NCBI RefSeq assembly: GCF_005938085.1
Contig: NZ_SMZK01000001.1
Coordinates: forward strand, 2,294,001 to 2,358,000
DNA: 64,000 nt
Reading direction: 5' to 3'
Source of the DNA: Haloterrigena sp. H1
GTDB lineage: Archaea > Halobacteriota > Halobacteria > Halobacteriales > Natrialbaceae
Part shown: positions 61,879-64,000 of the stretch, in pieces
How positions within the stretch are numbered: the first letter of the stretch is position 1
How the letters are laid out: every line of letters begins with the position of its first letter
Translations under genes and position numbers: made by a program
The notes under the pieces: model-generated
Database searches by the model: none
The model's input: the letters and a program-made list of their open reading frames with translations, nothing else
Told to the model about the DNA's origin: nothing

Positions 61879-62946
61879 CTACTCGAGAACAGCGGCAAGC
61901 GCGTCCATCGTCCGGTCGACGCGGTCGATACGCGCGTTGTGGCCCATGTGGCCGACTCGGAGGACGTCGGCGGCGAGGTCGCCGAGCCCGGTCGCGAGGA
62001 CGATATCGTGGTCGTCGGCCATTGCCGACTGAATCGCTTCCGCCTGTCCCGGAACCTCGAGCGCCGTTACGGTCGGTGACGACCGCGCCTCGTCCGGATA
62101 CAGCGACAGCCCGAGTTCGCGAGCCCGGTCGCGGCAGTGTGCTGCGGCCGTCTCGTGGCGCTCGAAAACGCTCTCGAGGCCCTCCTCGAGCATCAGATCG
62201 ATTGCGGTATCGAACCCATAGAGGTTCGATACGAGGTGGGTGTAGGGGAACCACTCTTTCTCGGCGGCGTCGCGCCAGGGCTCGAGGTCGGTGTAGAGAC
62301 TCGGCGTCTCGAAGGACTCGATTTTGTCCCACGCGTGGTCGCTGATTGAGCAAACGGTCAGGCCTGGGGGCGCGCTGAAACACTTCTGGGAGGCACCGAG
62401 ACAGACGTCGATCAGATCGGTGGGGACCGGCGTCCCGCCCAGCGAGGAGACAGCGTCGACGACGCTGATGACGTCGTGGTCGTCGAGAACCTCGAGAACC
62501 GGCTCGATGTCGTTGAGCATGCCCGTCGGCGTCTCGCAGTGAACCATCGTCGCGATGTCGAACGAGTCGGCTGCGAGGTGATCCTCGACCGCCTCGAGGT
62601 CCAGCGGCTCGTCCCACGGCGCGTCACAGACGACTGCCTCGCCGCCGGCCATCTCGACGAAGTCGGCGAAGCCCCCACCGTAGAGACCGTTCGAAATACA
62701 CAACACCCGGTCGCCTGGCTCGACCAGCGACGCGATGGCGGCCTCGAGCCCGAGGATGCCCTCGCCACCCAGAATCGCGATTTCGTCGCCGCCGTAGATC
62801 GCCTCGAGTTTCTCGAGCAGGTCCCGGTAGAACGCGAAGAACTCGGGTTCGACGTCGGGATTCGGCATCGGCTCGCTCATCCGCTCGCGGACGGCTGCTG
62901 GCACCGCAGTTGGGCCCGGAGTCATCCGGAGTCGATCGTCGGTCAT
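61879..62946 (-). CDS. Class V PLP aminotransferase (alanine-glyoxylate / serine-pyruvate type)
   Basis: 355 aa from ATG 62944-62946; the longer reading frame upstream is out of phase with coding. MTPGPTAVPAAVRERMSEPMPNP is the family start, ILGGEGILGLEAAIASL the PLP phosphate loop, D164 in VISVVDAVSSLGG pairs with the ring and K188 in CLGASQKCFSAPPG is the Schiff-base lysine. Likely alanine-glyoxylate, serine-glyoxylate or similar transamination; substrate not certain. Downstream of, and divergent from, the SDR gene. Confidence 0.92.
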   Translation of the reverse strand: MTDDRLRMTPGPTAVPAAVRERMSEPMPNPDVEPEFFAFYRDLLEKLEAIYGGDEIAILGGEGILGLEAAIASLVEPGDRVLCISNGLYGGGFADFVEMAGGEAVVCDAPWDEPLDLEAVEDHLAADSFDIATMVHCETPTGMLNDIEPVLEVLDDHDVISVVDAVSSLGGTPVPTDLIDVCLGASQKCFSAPPGLTVCSISDHAWDKIESFETPSLYTDLEPWRDAAEKEWFPYTHLVSNLYGFDTAIDLMLEEGLESVFERHETAAAHCRDRARELGLSLYPDEARSSPTVTALEVPGQAEAIQSAMADDHDIVLATGLGDLAADVLRVGHMGHNARIDRVDRTMDALAAVLE

Positions 62947-63060
62947 ACGGAGTCTACCGCTACGTTCGGGCATAAAACCACTCGAGACGGTGCCGTGTCT
63001 CGCGTGGGCACTCGGACCGCCGCCGTCGGATTGGGGCCGAACTGGCCGTGATAGACGGGC

Positions 63061-63069
63061 CTTTTTAAG
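63061..63069 (+). promoter_or_regulatory. TATA box of the SDR gene
   Basis: CTTTTTAAG is centred about 29 bp before the ATG at 63094, typical leaderless spacing. Confidence 0.5.
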
Positions 63070-63093
63070 TTCTCTGCGACGGTAGCCGCGGTT

Positions 63094-63837
63094 ATGACGA
63101 CACTCGACGGAGAGACGGTCATCGTCACCGGTGCGAGCCGGGGACTCGGCGCATCGATGGCGAAACGGTTCGCCCGCGAAGGGGCGAACGTCGTGGTAAC
63201 CGCTCGCAACGAGGCCGATCTCGAGGCGGTCGCCGCCGCCGTCGCAGACGCGGCTGGCGAGGTGCTCGTCGCGCCGGCGGACGTTACCGACGAGGCTGCG
63301 GTACGCGCGGTCGTCGACGCGACGATCGAGGAGTACGGCACGGTGACCGGCCTCGTGAACAACGCCGGTATCGGACTGTTGAGCATGTACGGCGAACAGC
63401 GCGTGCTCCACGAGGTCGACACCGCGGACTTCCGGCAGATTCTGGACGTGAACGTGACCGGCGTGTTCCTGTTCTCGAAGTACGTCGTCCCCGAACTGAT
63501 CGACAACGGTCGCGGAGCCATCGTCAACATTTCGTCGGGCTTGGGCCGTCGCGGTGCGGCGAAATGGGGGCCGTACGTCGCCTCGAAGTGGGCCCTCGAG
63601 GGACTGACCCGGACACAGGCCGCCGAACTCGAGGACGATGGCATCACTGTCAACGCCATCGACCCTGGCGGCCGCGTCGAAACCGGTTTCTGGGATCACC
63701 TGACGGAATCGGAACGGGACGAGATTCGCGAGCCAGACGTGATGAACGACGCGGCCACGCGCTTGCTCGCGCAGGGGCCCGACGGCGTCACCGGCGAATC
63801 GATGGCCGCCAACGAGTGGGAACGTCGATTAGAGTGA
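63094..63837 (+). CDS. Short-chain dehydrogenase/reductase
   Basis: 247 aa. TGASRGLGASMA (residues 12-22) nucleotide loop, NNAG at 89-92, catalytic Ser147/148 region and Tyr161-x3-Lys165 in YVASKWAL. NADP preference is likely from the Arg in TARNE (37-40). Standard SDR length; broad substrate class, specificity unknown. Confidence 0.94.
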   Translation: MTTLDGETVIVTGASRGLGASMAKRFAREGANVVVTARNEADLEAVAAAVADAAGEVLVAPADVTDEAAVRAVVDATIEEYGTVTGLVNNAGIGLLSMYGEQRVLHEVDTADFRQILDVNVTGVFLFSKYVVPELIDNGRGAIVNISSGLGRRGAAKWGPYVASKWALEGLTRTQAAELEDDGITVNAIDPGGRVETGFWDHLTESERDEIREPDVMNDAATRLLAQGPDGVTGESMAANEWERRLE

Positions 63838-63942
63838 CGGGGGCTCGTTAGGAGGGGAGAGGGTGTCATAGAAGTCTTCGCTGGTGTGGATTACAGCGTC
63901 TTCTCCGGTGAATGGCATCATAAGTACAGCTGCATATTTCAT
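63829..63942 (-). CDS. Possible very small ORF at the window edge
   Basis: 37 codons from ATG 63940-63942 (KYAAVLMMPFTGEDAVIH..., ending NEPPSL). It overlaps the SDR stop and could be a real microprotein or a chance frame; upstream TTTTTACTTGC and CTTATAGC are AT-rich but no TATA box stands out at the right distance. Very low support. Confidence 0.2.
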   Translation of the reverse strand: MKYAAVLMMPFTGEDAVIHTSEDFYDTLSPPNEPPSL

Positions 63943-64000
63943 GACGGCAAAGTTAGCTATAAGCTTAGCAAGTAAAAATCACTATTCGAGAGGTATCCAC

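Noticed and set aside
61879..63699. 606-codon minus-strand frame containing the aminotransferase
   Set aside because: The N-terminal ~250 codons lie opposite the SDR gene and the intergenic region and look like frame shadow; the enzyme starts at 62946.
1..64000. tRNA, rRNA and CRISPR arrays
   Set aside because: No cloverleaf-compatible sequence, rRNA-like stretch, or regularly spaced direct repeats were seen by eye; a covariance-model scan would be decisive.
1..64000. Frequent CTCGAG hexamer as a functional signal
   Set aside because: It occurs throughout coding regions as the codon pair Leu-Glu or Ser-(R), consistent with the group's codon and palindrome use rather than a specific site.

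Overview
The window looks like a chromosomal segment of a halophilic archaeon (class Halobacteria, probably Natrialbales; the order is an inference). Evidence: high GC, strongly acidic proteins, very frequent CTCGAG, archaeal-only genes (orc1/cdc6, CTP-type riboflavin kinase, Taw1, L40e, Pth2, Trm1), TATA boxes 25-30 bp ahead of apparently leaderless ATG/GTG starts, and a decayed ISH3-type insertion sequence. No rRNA, tRNA or CRISPR array was seen.

Layout. 1-3.4 kb: phosphate ABC transporter genes pstS-pstC-pstA (pstA cut by the left edge) with a repeat-bearing promoter. 3.5-6 kb: a small membrane protein, the wyosine enzyme Taw1 and a DICT-domain protein. 6-16.5 kb: a surface-glycan island with a Wzx-type flippase, four glycosyltransferases, four alkaline-phosphatase-superfamily proteins without visible signal peptides, and one unrecognised small protein; most of it is one minus-strand run with ATGA/GTGA overlaps. 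16.9-29 kb: housekeeping and transport (AI-2E-type permease, Na/Ca exchanger-like protein, ribK-ribB, ilvE, DUF502, MFS, SpoIIM-like, rhodanese-MBL sulfur dioxygenase, Tsr3). 29-38.7 kb: L40e, MBL hydrolase, DUF5786/DUF99 pair, family 4 uracil-DNA glycosylase, OsmC, TDT transporter, ABC-2 exporter, TrmO, MFS, hisH. 38.8-42 kb: a broken ISH3-like element next to a putative replication origin (six copies of a 19-bp G-string repeat around an AT-richer spacer) and its orc1/cdc6 gene. 42-64 kb: SWIM protein, Trm1, YihY-like protein, dCTP deaminase, Pth2, transporters, membrane spermidine-synthase-like protein, YchF-type GTPase, ArsA-like ATPase, CobW GTPase with a zinc-ribbon neighbour, CstA, a class V aminotransferase and an SDR.

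Most notable: (1) the origin with an unusual repeat (TACAGCGGNACNNNGGGGT) whose last, degenerate copy abuts the orc1/cdc6 TATA box; (2) a dispersed family of about 80-bp palindromic intergenic elements whose terminal TGA is, in three of four loci, the stop codon of the neighbouring gene, with compensatory changes in a 13-bp internal stem; (3) the glycan island rich in apparently cytosolic AlkP-fold enzymes.

Protein calls come from reading motifs by eye. Start codons were chosen from family lengths, overlaps and TATA spacing and are not verified.
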